Shown: positions 33,709-46,500, counted from the first letter of the stretch. The stretch is DNA of 64,000 nucleotides from Platerodrilus igneus (GCA_036346225.1 JARFIW010000942.1:3183001-3247000); one strand, 5' to 3'. The notes: a model not told the origin generated them from the sequence alone. Numbers and translations: made by a program.

Positions 33709-36460
33709 GAGAGAAGATCAATTTGGGTTTAGGCGAAGCAGGGGAACACGGGAGGCTATTTTAACTTTGAGGGTGATAGTGGAGAAAACAATGGAGAAGG
33801 GGGAAAGCGTATATATGAGATTTGTAGATCTGGAAAAAGCATTCGACAATGTAAAATGGAAAAAAATGTTCGAAATACTCAAAAAGATTGGAATGAGTTA
33901 TAGGGATAGACGAATAGTACATAGCTTATACTAGGAACAAACAGCGGTAATAGAATTAGAGCAAGAAAGTAGAGAAGTAAATATTTGGAAAGGGGTGAGA
34001 CAGGGATGTGCCTTATCCCCATTAATTTTTAACTTGTACATAGAAGAGTGAATAAATACTATCAAATGCAGGAAAACATTTGGAATTAATATGCAGGGAC
34101 AAAAGATTGATATGCTTAGATTTTCAGATGATATAGTGGTATTACCATCTAACAAGGAAGAATTAGAAGCTGTTTTAACGAATGGAAACAGTTCTAACTG
34201 AGGGATATGGTATGAAAATAAACAAAAATAAAATTAAAGTTGTAGTATGCAAAACAGGGGATAATAAATCAAAAACAAAAATACCAATAGGTAACGAGAA
34301 TTTACAAGAGGTTAAGGATTTCTGCTACCTAGGAAGTCAAATAACGCAACATGGGAAAAGCAAAGAAGATATAAAACCAAGATTAGCACAAGGTCGTGCT
34401 GCATTTAACAAGAAGAAGCAACTACTGTGATCAAAGACCACAAACACAGAATCAAGAAAAAGATTGCTTAAAACATATGTGTGGAGTACAGCACTGTATG
34501 GCTGTGAAGGCTGGACAGTAGAAGAAGCAGACAAGAAAAAGGTAAAAGCCTTTGAAATGTGGTGCTACAAACGTACGATGAAGATACCATGGATAGCCAA
34601 AGTTAAGAGCAAAGAAGTACTAGAAATGGTAGGGGAAGAAAGAACTATGTGGAAAACAGTAAAAATAAAAGAGATAGGATGATAGGCCACATACTAAGAC
34701 ATGAGGGAATAGTGCGGGATATATTAGAAGCAGAGATAGGAAAAAGAAAAGCAGAGGTAGACCTAGGTTAGACTACTACACACAGATAGTGAAAGATGTA
34801 GGTTGTGAGAATTTCAGGGAAATGTGTAGGCTAGCTCAGAATAGAAATCATTGGAGGTGCGCTTCCAACCAGCCGCAAGAAGGAAAAACTAATGACAAAA
34901 ATAATAACTGTACTTAAATATGGTGATTATTATAAACACTACAGATATTGGTTTTGCAATACTCTCAATTAATGTTAATTGTGCGAAAGGATTTATTTGA
35001 AAAGTATTAATATGGCAAATGTCTAAGAATTGGGTAAACCTTGGCAGTCACTGTCTGCTTAACCCCCTTCACATACCACTGTATTGCAGTGAAATAGGGC
35101 ATATAATTGGAAAACAATAGAAGGGAATCGTGCTGTATATCGGCCGTGGGAGGCTCCGTGGCGTAGTGGTATGTGTGTGACTACTACGCCCTAGGTCCCG
35201 GGTTCGAATCCCGACACGGTCCGCTTGAAAAATGTTAGGCGAGCATTTTTCGCAAAAATACACCCTCGTTCGGATGAGAGGTAAAATGGAGGTCCCGTGT
35301 GTGAGTGTTGTCACGCACGTTAAAGATCCCTACCTTGCTTGGAACAGCAAGGATTCGGCAAAATTCAAAAATTTCCAGGTAAAAAAAAAACTCGCTTCTT
35401 GGCCAATGTAGTACCTTTGGGTGGAGCATTGGAAAATCACATGTAATGTATATCGGCCGTTGTGAGAATTGCAGGGAACGGTGTAGGCTAGCTCAGAACA
35501 TAAATAAACGAAGGTACAAGTACAACCAGTTTCAAGATGTAAAACCCAATGATGAAAAAATAAGTGCTCTTAAATCTGATGATTATTATAAACAACTACA
35601 GGTGTCGGTTGTGAAATATTTTCAACTAATGTTGATTGTGTGAAAGGATAAATTGGAAAAACTACTAGTTCGTCAAAGGTTGAGGTGCTGGGGGAACTGG
35701 GCAACCAAAGGTTGCTTACCCCCCTTCATATACTACTGAATATGGGGGAATTAGGGTATATAACTGTAAAACAATACAAGGTGACCGAACTGCATCAAAC
35801 AAGAAAGAACAGCAGCTATGTTCAAAGACAACGAACATAGATACAAGAAGAAAACTGTTCAAAGCATAGTGTGGAGCACAGCACAGTACATCTATGAAAT
35901 AGGGGCAGTAAAAAAGCAGACAGAAACAGAGAAAAGCCTTCTGGAATGTTGTGCTTTAGATGTATAAAGATGGTAGCATGGACAGACAGTTAATAACAAA
36001 AAGGTTGTAGAAATAGTAGAGGAATAAAGATGTATGTGGAAAATGTAAAAATAGGAGAAATAGAAGGACAGGGTACGTTCTAAGGCATTTCTGGGAAAAA
36101 GTACGGAATATATTACAAGCAGAGGTAGGAAAAAATAGGTAGAGGTAGACTGAGATCAGACTTTAGCGCACAGATAGTGATAGATGCAGACTGTGCAAAT
36201 TACAGGGAAATGTGTAGGTTGGTTCAGAGAAATATAAACTTAGGATACGTTCTAAGGCATTTTTGGGAAGTAGTGCGAGATATATTACAAGCAGAGATAA
36301 GAAAAAAGAAGTAGAGGTAGACCGAGACCAGACTTTTGCTCGCAAATTGTAATATATGCAGGCTGTGCAAATTTCATGGAAACGTGTAGGTTAGTTTAGA
36401 ATAGGAAACAATGAGGGTACGCGTCCAACCAGTTCTAGGACTGAAGACCTAATGATGAAG
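33709..36460 (+). pseudogene. LINE composite, left arm of inverted pair
   Basis: RT coding starts at EDQFGFRRSRGTREAI (about 33713), then SVYMRFVDLEKAFDNVKW, GVRQGCALSPLIFNLY, and the catalytic box LRFSDDIVVL (FSDD at 34121-34132) where YADD is usual. The C-terminal region follows (WSTALYGCEGWTVEEADKKK, then RMIGHILRHEGIVRDILEAE). After about 34860 come 3' tail sequence, a second tail copy (35461-35793), a second C-terminal copy (35794-36240) and a third partial repeat (36241-36460), ending TGAAGACCTAATGATGAAG. Stops and shifts are frequent. SINE copy B is inserted at 35148. The clade is uncertain; the RT resembles CR1/L2/RTE-group elements common in insects. Confidence 0.75.
35148..35446 (+). 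mobile_element. tRNA-derived SINE, copy B
   Basis: 299 bp with perfect 14-bp target duplications TGTATATCGGCCGT at 35134-35147 and 35447-35460. A box TGGCGTAGTGG at 35159-35169 and B box GGTTCGAATCC at 35201-35211 form an internal RNA polymerase III promoter. The tRNA-like head is about 70 bp; the rest is an unrelated body ending TTGGAAAATCACATGTAA without a poly(A) tail. It sits in the LINE left arm. The perfect duplication marks it as the youngest of the three copies. Confidence 0.93.
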
Positions 36461-38626
36461 TGTAGTTCCATTTAATTTAACTAGCTTGATAAAGAAGTTA
36501 GATGGAGAACAAATAATTTTGCGAGAACCATATTACAAATTCATCAAAGACCTATCCTTTCATTTTGAATCTACAGCTGTAAGAATGTCTGTTTTATACC
36601 CATTACAGTGGGAACTTTTACTAGAAGGTTTGTTTTACTGTTTTTCATAGTATATTTAATCTGTTCAATCACAATCTCAAACCGCATGTTGATTATTCAT
36701 AGCAGGAATTTCAGTATTCGCATTTCTTATGTCTGACATGTCAGGACTTCACCTTTTAATATTGTGCAATACGACATTTCGTTCGTTTTTTAGTGACTGT
36801 GATCTCTTGTATCATTATAAATTTTATTATGAAATATTGTAAAACGCACATTCCTATGACTACATACACCCTAAGTTGTATAAAAATTTCGATTGTTATC
36901 AAAACGAATATTTTCTCAAGTGCTCTAAGACCTTAAAGGGCCCCAACAATTTGTCGCACGTTTTTTAATTTTATCAGAACATCCGATAATAGCACCTGAT
37001 AAGCAATAGCAATTAGTATGCATGGATGAACAAACATGATAACAAAGTATAACAACATTCATCGTCCTTTTATCTGTGGGAAAATTATACACTTACTTTA
37101 CGATTTTGAAAATAATCAACAAATTCATATTTACATAATCTAGTTCGGAAGTTTTAAATAATTTTAAGGTTTAATTAACTCATTTCTTTTATTGGGATAA
37201 ACTGATTCTCACCAAGCAATTACAAGCGATCGTTAACCTCTTTCAGATATGGCGTTGAGATGATGACCTTGATAATAATTGTTTATTGGTAATTTTTATA
37301 TGAATGCGGTTGTCGATTTGATTTAGTAAATCACCTAGTGGAATTTAAGTTTCAAGTTTGCAGACCTTCACAATTCGTCAAAACGCTAAACGCCCCGAGT
37401 CTAATCCATACCAATCTTATCATTTGTAATTGTTTGGGTCTTAATTAAATGTTAAATTAAATACATGGTCCGGCATTGATTTGTAATTATACTACCAACT
37501 GGAAGTCTGAAAGTGCGTTGTCATTGACCAATCATTATTGCTACATCTAATTTTTAGTTATGGTCGGTCATTGATCGTCACTGCCATTATAAATTTAACA
37601 AACCGAATTTCTATAATTATATAGTTGCAACCAATACCAGAAAATATGTTTTTGCTAGATAGATATAATGATTAAAGTTGGTAATACCACCAAAAATGGA
37701 AAGCGATATACTATTTTGTATAGAAAAAGCTAAAGTGGAAATAATGTTACCTTCAAGAGCGAACTTGATTTTAGAAGACAAATGGTTTCACTTCCTACAT
37801 TTGACATGATAAATTATAGTGTTAGTAGAATTAAATTACATCACAATTAGTTTATTATAAATGATCGCTCAGACGTGTGCAATTTATAAATAAAAAGTTT
37901 TTAGAACGTGTCTCAAAATTTCAACGCCAATTGGTAAACTATATTGAGCAATCGTTTCCGCATTATTCTAATTATCGGGTGTTCGGCGCAAACCTTCAGA
38001 CGCTTTGCAGGAAGGTTCATACCACTTTTTAACAATTACGAACTGCCGCGCCGTCTCGTTTATATATTGTACTTCACCGGAATGATTAATGACAAAACCT
38101 GTCAAAAAACTTTTTATAGTTAGATTAGAGTTTATAGACAAGAACCAAGTAAGTCCCAAAGGTATTCGTGAAGGTCAGAATTGTGTGCAAAGGAACCATG
38201 TCGGTTAGTTTTTTCATATCATTGTCAGTGCCATACTATTCATGGTTTCAAGGTAATGCGCTATGGAAACAAACAGGACGTTCTTGCACTCGCCCACACG
38301 CGAACAACACGGCACCAACAAAGTTGATCATGGATGCAAAATCTTAGGTTAATTATGGAAATGATTTCGTAGTTAGTCCTTAAGGTATTATTTTAAGGAC
38401 AGCCTAGTACAGACGAACTAGTCACTTCATCGACTGTTTCATGGAAACAAAAATTCGACACTGCTGGTTAAGTTATAGTATTAAAATTGACATTTCAACA
38501 ATTACCTAATACCAAAGAACCTTCAGAGCATAGTCTGTTTAGTTCGCGCAGTCAGTCTATAATGGCTGAAATTAATGAACGATTGCTTTTACTTGTTTTA
38601 TTATAGAGTCGGTCAGACATCTCATC
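36461..38626. other. Spacer between the inverted LINE arms, no gene seen
   Basis: About 2.1 kb of AT-rich sequence without recognisable coding or repeats. The arms on each side point their 3' ends into it. Confidence 0.4.
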
Positions 38627-39511
38627 ATCACTAGGTCTTCAGTCCTGGAACTGTACACTCATAGTTTCCTATTCCGAACTAACCTACACATTTCCCTGAA
38701 ATTTGCACAGCCTGCATCTAGTACTATTTGCGAGCAAAAATCTGGTTTCAGTTTACCTCAATTTCTTTTTTCCTATCTCTGCTTGTAATATATCCCATAC
38801 TATTTCCCGAAAATGCCTTAGAACGTATCCTACATTTCTATTTTTCCACTTTTTGTTTTGGTTTTCCACAGATATCTATCTTCCTTTACTATTTCTATAA
38901 CCTATTTGATATTAACCTTGTCTGTCCATGCTATCATCGTTATATGTCTGAAGCACAACATTCCAGAAGGCTACTATCTCTTTCTGTCTGCTTATCCTAC
39001 TGCCCCTATTTCATAGACGTACTGTGCTGTGTTTCACACATATGCTTTCAAAAATTTTCTTCTTGTATCTATGTTTGTTGTGTTTGAGCATCTTCGCTGT
39101 TCTTTCTTGTAAGATGTAGATAGGTCACCTTCTATTGTTTTACCCGATATTCAGCGGCATGTGAAGGGGGGTAAGCAGACTGGCTACCAAGTTCTACCAA
39201 CACTTGAACATTTGCCAAATTAATAGTTTTTCAATATATCATTTCGCACAATCAACATTAGTTGAAAATATTTCACAACCCACACTAGTAGTTGTTTATA
39301 ATAATCATCAGATTTAAGTGCGCTTATGTTTTCGTCATTAGATTTTCCTCCTTGAAACTAGCTGAGCGCGTACCTCCACTTATTTATGTTTTGAGCTAGC
39401 CTACACAGTTCCCTGAAATTTCCACAACAGCCTATATACAGCTTGGTTCCCCTTCTATTGTTTTATAATTGTATACCCTATTTCACCGAGATTCAGTGGT
39501 ATGTGAAGGGG

Positions 39512-39822
39512 GGCGGCTTCGTGTCGTAGTTGGCATGCGTGTGACTACTATGCCCAAGGTCTCGGGTTCAAGTCCCGACACGGTCCGCTTGAAAAATGTT
39601 AGGCGAGCATCTATCACAAAAATACACCTTCGTTCGGATGAAAGGTAAAATGGAGGACTCGTGTGTGTGTGTGTGTGTGTGTGTGTTGTCACGCACGTTA
39701 AAGATCCCTACCTTGCTTGGAACAGCAAGGGTTCGGCAAAATTCCAAATTTTTCAGGAAAAAAAACTCCCTTCCTGATCGATGTAGTACCTTCGGATGGA
39801 GCATTGGAAAATCACATGTAAA
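39512..39822 (+). mobile_element. tRNA-derived SINE, copy C
   Basis: 311 bp flanked by perfect 13-bp duplications GTATGTGAAGGGG at 39499-39511 and 39823-39835. The A box is altered (GTGTCGTAGTTGG) and the B box reads GGTTCAAGTCC. Longer than the other copies because of a (GT)13 expansion near 39661-39686. It lies in the right LINE arm at a site different from copy B. Confidence 0.92.
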
Positions 39823-40629
39823 GTATGTGAAGGGGATTATGCAGCCTGTAGCTGCCAAGGATCCCCAACACTTAGACATTTGCCAAATTAATAGTTTTCC
39901 AGTGAATATTTTCGTACAATTAACATTAGTTAAGAATAGTGCAAGACCCATACTTGCAGATGTTTATATTAATCATCATGTTTAAGTACATGTATTTTTT
40001 TTGTCATTAGTTTTTCTATCTTGGGGCTGGTTAGATGCGTACCTCCACCGATTTCTATTCTGAGCTAGTCTACATATTTCCCTGAAATTCCCACATCCTA
40101 CATCTTTCACTATCTATATGCAATAGTCTAACCTAGGTCTACCTCGACTTCTCTTTTTCCTATCTCTGCTTCTGATATATTCTGCATTATTCCCTCATGT
40201 CTTAGTATGTGACCTATCATCCTATCCCTTCCATTTTTTACCATTTTCCACATATTTCTTTTTCCCCTATCATTTCTAGTACCTCTTTGTTCTTAACTTT
40301 ATCTATCCATTATATCTTCATCATACAACTGTAGCATCACATTTCAAAGGCTTCTACCTTTTTTTTTTGTCCGCATCTCCTGCTGTTCAGGCTTCACAGC
40401 CGTACAGTGCTGTGCTCCACACATATGTTTTAAGCAATCTTTTACTTGTTTCTATGTTTGTTGTCTTTGAACACAGTTGTTGCCCTTTCTTGTTAAATGT
40501 AGCACGACCTTGTGCTAATCTTTGTTTTATATCCTTTGTGCTTTTCCCATTTTGCATTATTTGGCTTCCTAGGTTGCAGATATCCTTAACCCCTTGTAAG
40601 TTTTGGTTACCTATTTGTATTCTTATTTT

Positions 40630-42338
40630 GTTACATTCTAAATTTGTAGATGTACAGTTTTAAATATGTGACTAAATTCCCGCCATTATTTCAAATAAAC
40701 TTGTTAAATTTCTATCATTTCGGACAGTTGCGTCGGCGCAAAATAATGCTCAGGCGCGGAGTGGGTAAGTGCGCGGTTTGGACAGGACATGAGATTATTA
40801 GCCAACGAGACGTCTAACAGTGTTGTTTACCTGTGTTGTTCTTTTGTCTTTTCTCTATCAGGAGGTAGGTTTCCTCTTTATCTTGCATTGTCGTTCCTTA
40901 CCTGGTTTTTCCTTCGTCCTACCTACGATCAAAGAAGAAGGAAGACGCTAAATCTAGTTTCAACAAGGGCATGACGTAACCCACCCCAAACAACGCCAAA
41001 CGAGATACATGGAAATCAACATGACCCCTGCGCAAGGATGACCGCGAAATCGTGAAGAGTTCCACATTTTTGTGCGAGTGCTTTTTATCTTTTTTAGGGT
41101 GCATCTTATATCATTGTAAACATATTTGGCATGTGATACAATTTGACACGAATTATGTCGTAATATCCTTGTTGTGCTAACTGTGGAAGTGGTTCTGAAC
41201 GCGCGACGCCGGGGTTATAACAGTTACGCCGGTAGTACAACAGTGACGCCTAAACGTTATGTTGAAAATTTGTCTTCACCTCTCATGTATCTTATAAGTT
41301 TTGAATATCTTTGTAGAAATTGGACTTTTCTTTCACTCAAATATAACAAATAATAATTTTTTAAATTTTTAATGACTTTTGAATAGAAGAAATACAATCT
41401 GGCAACATTGCATTTGGCAACATTTATCTTATGTTGTCGTGACATTAAATGCAGCTGAAATGTCAATCTGAAGCATTTATTCGGCTATGTTTAAACAGTG
41501 ATAGTTTATTTCATATATGTTATTTCTAACTAAGTTAATTGGCATTTTCCCTTATAAAAACAGTGTATTTATATTTTAAAATTCTCTTAAATAATTACCT
41601 AACCTAATATAGGATGAAACTAAAGCATATACCTTTCACATGTGTTTACCAAATTATATAACCTCACTTTTATGTGGAAACATGTGCTTTTGGACTGTTA
41701 TACTACCGTCCTAACTGTTATAACTCGGCGTCGCGTTTTTGGAGCCACTTTCACAGTTGGCAACACGGATACTATCCACGTTCAAATTATTGCACAACAA
41801 AGATATTACGACATAATTTCATGTCAAATTGTATCACATGCCAAATATGTTTACAATGATACAAGATGCACCCTAAAAAAGATAAAAAGCACTCACCCAA
41901 AAATGTGGATCTTTACGATTTCGCGGTCATCCTTGCGCAGGGGCCATGTTTATTTCCATGTATCTCGTTTGGCGTTGTTTGGGGTGGGTTACGTCATGCC
42001 CTTGTTGAAACCAGATTTAGCGTCTTCCTTATTTTTTGATCGTAGGTAGGACGCAGGAAAAAACAGATAAGGAACGACAAAGCAAGATAAAGAGGAAACC
42101 TACCTCCTGAAAGAGAAAAGACAAAAGAACAACACAGGTAAACGTCACTGTTAGACGTCTCGTTGGCTAATAATCTCATGTCCTGTCCAAACCGCGCACT
42201 TACTCACTCTGCGCCTGAGCATTCTTTTGCGCCGACGCAACTGTCCAAAGTGACGGAAAATTATCAAGTTTATTTGAAATAATGGCGGGAATTTAGTCAC
42301 GTATTTAAAACTGTACATCTCCAAATTTGGAATGTAAC
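40630..42338. mobile_element. 1.7-kb foldback DNA element with long TIRs
   Basis: Arms about 40630-41250 and 41690-42338 are reverse complements through most of their length, beginning GTTACATTC and continuing AAATTTG-AGATGTACAG and GTGACTAAATTCCCGCC. The loop is about 440 bp. No transposase is encoded: the 135-codon frame at 41642-42049 just translates one arm. The insertion splits the LINE right arm between CCAAAAAC and AAAATAAGAATAC; a clean target duplication is not evident. The superfamily is unknown. Confidence 0.85.
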
Positions 42339-43075
42339 AGTTTTTGGTTTATTTTCCCCTCCTTTGCATACTAGCACTATAACTTTAGTTTTATTAATTT
42401 TGGTACTGTATCTCTCTGCTAGAACTGTTTCCATTTCATTAAGAGCCCTCTAACTCTTCCTTGCTAGATGCTAATACCGCTATAATATCTGCAAATCTAA
42501 GCATATTAATCTTCTGTCCCTGCATAGTAATTCCAAATGTCTTCCTGTATTTGATAGTATTCATTGCCTTTTCTATGTACAAGTTAAAAATTAATAGGGA
42601 TAAGGCACATCTCTGTCTCACTCCTTTCCTAATATTTACTTCTCTACGTTCCTGCTCTAAATCTATTACCGCTGTTTGCTCTTTGTATAAGCTATGTGTT
42701 TGTTATTCGTCGATCCCTAAAACTCATTCCAATCTTTTCGAGTATTTCGAACATTTTTTCCATTTTACTTTGTCGAATGCTTTTTCCAGATCTACAAACC
42801 CTATGTACACGCTTTCCCCTTTTTCTATTGTTTTCTCCATTATCACCCTCAGAGCTAAAATAGCCTCCCTGTTCCTTTGTTTCCTCTAAACCCAAATTGA
42901 TCTTCTCGTAGTATTTGTTCAGCTCGTTTTCAATTCTAGTTAGTATTTTTGATACGTGTGCTGTCAGACTTATTGTTCCAAAATTTTCACATTTATCCGC
43001 GCTTCTCATTTTTGGTATAGTTACTATGATATTGAAGTGATCCGTAGTGTTTCTAAGTCGATTTCTCATTAGTTG

Positions 43076-44550
43076 ATAATTATTGAAAATATTATAGTGT
43101 ACATTTCGCTATTTGAAGGTATTTGTTAGCATAGCTCAGTAACCACTTTCAGGTTTCTAAACGCATTCCGTTATGTCAGAATTTATGTTATAATACGCGC
43201 ATATGTAGGAACGATCAATCGAGTCGACAAGGGTTAAAGGACTTTGTTTTAGATTTTCAAGATAGATGGTTGAAACCTTTCACTTGGCGGTTTTTTAATA
43301 AAGGTAATGTTTTTAAGTTTATAATGTAGTGGTTATTTAAGGTAATCTGATTACTGATTACATCTTGTAATCAGAGCGTTGTTTTGAATGTGAGAATCAA
43401 TAGCAGAGGTACCATTACTAAAATTTTACGGCATTTAATGAAAAGCACTGACATCATATTGAATCAAATTATTAGGATATAAATTGAATTAACTATTTTT
43501 TGTTTGTAATTTGTAATGCCACGATGGGTTCAATTTTTCAAAAGGTACGTTTTAACCGATGCAATCATAATGAATAAATTTTAACATTTGCTTACTAGAT
43601 TTAATATATTTAACTAACATGCACTTATATAAGGATTTAGCGCCTGAAACTGGGCTTGTTTATATGATGTAAAATTTTGATATGTATTTGCTGCCTACAT
43701 GTTTTATAATGTTTTGGTATTCAAGATGCATTTGACATTTTTATTTTATGTGTAATTGTTTTATTTCAATATAATAATCATATTTGAAACTGCACTGCTC
43801 ACATTCCGGTCCAAACGTAATTATATGTTTGTTTATCCTATCATTTAGCCGATGTTTCTATATAATAACTAGTATTTAACGTTTGTTGATAATTGTTGTG
43901 ATGTAATTAAGTTGCACCTTTGGTATGATCGACCATCTCGTGCCTTTGGCGTTTGCATTTATGACTATTCAATAACCAGCGCCTATTTAACTATGCGCAA
44001 TCATACCATAAGTACAACCATTCAGGTTGTCTTGTCAATATACTTGTAGTTGTACCCTTTTGCAAATAATAGGAAATCAGCTAGTCTTTGTGAAATATTT
44101 TGTAACACCGGCTGGAAACTGTTAATGTATGTATGTATGTGCGTGCGTGTGATCGAGCCTTGTTGAATGTTACTAACATTTTATGTCCGTGCGGGGAGGA
44201 ACATCTGTTTTTATTGGCTTATCTGTTTTTGGTTCATGAGAGCACTGGGAAGACACCCGCATAAGCCATGCTCGGACACAAAGTACGTTTACCATGTGAC
44301 CTTGAGCTTACGTGCCAACCCTGAGATTACATCGTGGGCGAAAGCTACATTGAAAAGCTCAAGTGCAAGATGCACGACATCCACGCAAACGATAGAAAAA
44401 ATATCCAGACCACAAGTAGTCAGATGAAGATCAGATATAACAGCAAGGTGTAGGAGTCTGGTTTGCATGAAAACCGATTGCACCTGGTTTTCAATCCCAG
44501 ACGTAGGAGTGGACTGTCGCAAAAGTTCCCAAGACATTCGAAGGGTCTAT
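43076..44550. other. Unassigned stretch, no gene seen
   Basis: AT-rich; a short GTAT/GCGT tract near 44128-44150. Open frames around 44167-44537 have no convincing homology, though they adjoin the LINE fragment to the right. Confidence 0.3.
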
Positions 44551-44559
44551 ACGGTTTGA

Positions 44560-44754
44560 AGGTTTTAATTATACGAAATAGGTTGTCTTTTGTCTCTTTC
44601 CATATTGCATTCTTGGCGTTTAGATCACCTGCTACTATACTGCATCGCTCTTTGGTAAACTGTCTGTGTTCAGGTCTAAAGGTATAGAAGTTTGGGCTAC
44701 GGTAAGCGGAAATGAGGCGTAGGTGAATTCTGTTTGCTATACATATTGTAATTT
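44560..44754 (-). pseudogene. Jockey-like endonuclease, distal piece
   Basis: Minus-strand reading: EITICIANRIHLRLISAYRS (about 44754-44695), then FYTFRPEHRQF and SIVAGDLNAKNAIWKE (about 44648-44600). GDLNAKxxxW holds the catalytic Asp and Asn of LINE endonucleases. It continues the fragment at 46229-46500 once the 1.46-kb insertion is discounted, apart from a one-base shift in frame. Confidence 0.7.
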
Positions 44755-44761
44755 CAATATT

Positions 44762-46221
44762 TACCTACCGCGTGAGGGTATCCAATTAACAATAAATAAT
44801 AAATGGGAAGGACCTCTAACACTATAGTACCCTCACGTTTCGGGACATTGCCTCGCAAGCTGCTGCAGTCGGTGAGAAGGGGAGGTTCATTAAACAACAA
44901 CACACTAAGACAAAATTCCAATTGTTTTATTAAACGGGCTACTAACTAACTTAACCTAATTACATATGCATACAAAATTATACAGTATTTAACATTATTT
45001 ACAATAGGGCGCCACCATGGGAATTAAACGGCCCATGGACCGATCGCGGTAATAGCTCTCGTCGCACTTTGTTCGTGGCGATGAACCAAGATTGCAGGAC
45101 AGAAAATACTTCACTTCACAGGGGCAAATCTTATAAAGTCTCCGGCTAGCACAAACACAACTTAACTAAACAATTCTAAAGTCCTTATTTTATGAATATT
45201 ACCAACAGTTCTGGGTGCAAACACCCCAATACATATAATTAATTAACGCTACCGCAGTCTACTTAACTTGCATACTGAAACGACCTTCCTTTAATCACGG
45301 GGTCATCAATGACAGGAAAAACATGACCTTCACACGGGTCAAATAGTACAGTAACGGAATTCGTGGCTTAGTCATTACAAGCCTCGGACAACGTCGAAAC
45401 ACAATAAAATAAGAAACCCTTCAAAAGATGCGGTCTTTAACAATAACCTAACGGGATTAAATTACTGGATCGGGGCTTTAACCCGAAGTTGTATGCTATG
45501 AAAGTCGACAGATATTGTATTTAAACAAATAAATGACTTATGATGCATAACACAGCCTTGAGTTCATAGTAATACCATATATAATAATTACTTACTCAGA
45601 GAAATAAACTAACTTTGAACATAACGGCACGCACTTGAATTCAGAGAAATAAAACACTTACTCAATCTTGCAAGTCCGCGAGCTTTAGACTACAACGCGT
45701 CTGGAAATAAACAATCCCCATTACCACCGGCTGGCATCCTTATATACATTTAAGTTAATTGAAAAATAACCCCTTTCTTGGCTCTCATACTCGGCTTAGG
45801 ATACGCCGGTCGTAAATCTTTAAGAATAATTAAACTGACAATTGCCCTAAGATAGCCACACAAGTAGATCTCGGAACTAATTTTAGTTGAGTACTCCGCT
45901 AATTGAACAATTGCTTCCGACCACCCTGACATAAATAGGATCCTAAAACATGATTGACATCTAATTATAGATAGCAACTAATCTGACATGTGTAGTGCCT
46001 TTGAAGTAAAGTGCCTTTAGAAAAATTGATTAACTCTTGGATTAGACCTTCCTGGAAACTTCGCTAGGACGCTACTTGGGTAGTCTTGCAACCGTTACAA
46101 TTACAGACATATTTATGTTACCAGACCTTCATTCTAATAATTAGAATGCTAAAATTAAACTAGAAAATAACTATTTTTAGAAATCATAGAACTAATTAGA
46201 GCGTATTAAAACAGTATGTTA
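44762..46221 (-). mobile_element. 1.46-kb insertion splitting the Jockey-like LINE
   Basis: Flanked by 7-bp direct repeats CAATATT at 44755-44761 and 46222-46228. It encodes no recognised protein. Read on the minus strand, an AATAAA-type signal occurs near 44930 toward the 3' end, suggesting a solo LTR, but the ends are not clearly TG...CA. A small non-autonomous DNA element is the alternative. Confidence 0.6.
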
Positions 46222-46228
46222 CAATATT

Positions 46229-46500
46229 ACAATGACACCATATTTTGTTGATGGCTGTGTCACTCTCACCTTTTTGTAGATCGGGATGGCTGTTCCTTCG
46301 TGTACTTGTTGTTCTGGAATTAGGTATCTATCCTGTCGGTAGATGTTATAGTTGGCAATTTTCAGATGTGTTGCTCTAGTCAGTTTAGTTGCGCCTAGAA
46401 GCGCCACATCGATGCCATGTTCTTTCAGGAAGTGTTTAAGCTCGATGATTTTGTTACGGATGCCGTTGGCATTTCAGAAGATAAGTCTAAGGTTTCTTGG
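46229..46500 (-). pseudogene. Jockey-like ORF2 start: endonuclease N-terminal part
   Basis: After an ORF1 stop the minus strand reads APRNLRLI...NANGIRNKIIELKHFLKEHG then DVALLGATKLTRATHLKIAN and QVHEGTAIPIYKK. This is the N-terminal half of a Jockey-clade endonuclease: the usual ALLxET motif has GATK, so the catalytic Glu is Ala. It breaks at the insertion boundary. Confidence 0.75.

Larger units (their letters stand above)
38627..43075 (-). pseudogene. LINE composite, right arm of inverted pair
   Basis: The minus strand reproduces the left arm: RT start (125 codons, 43069-42692, with KCENFGTISLTAHVSKILTR and MEKMFEILEKIGMSFRDRR), RQRCALSLLIFNLYIEKAMN and LRFADIIAVLA (FADI at 42495-42484, one catalytic Asp lost), the C-terminal region (40629-40030), tail, second tail copy (39440-39140) and second C-terminal copy to 38627. 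It is interrupted by the foldback element at 40630-42338 and SINE copy C at 39512-39822, neither shared with the left arm. The left arm's third partial repeat is missing here. Confidence 0.75.

Noticed and set aside
35148..35220. tRNA gene from good A and B boxes
   Set aside because: The tRNA-like head continues into a 299-bp repeated unit with target duplications, so it is a SINE, not a tRNA gene.
41642..42049. 135-codon frame
   Set aside because: It translates the foldback arm; the opposite arm gives equivalent frames.
44289..44537. 82-codon frame next to the endonuclease fragment
   Set aside because: It does not continue the endonuclease motifs convincingly.
44858..44880. PBS-like GCTGCAGTCGGTGAG inside the 1.46-kb insertion
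   Set aside because: Only a partial match, and no LTR of credible length precedes it on that strand.
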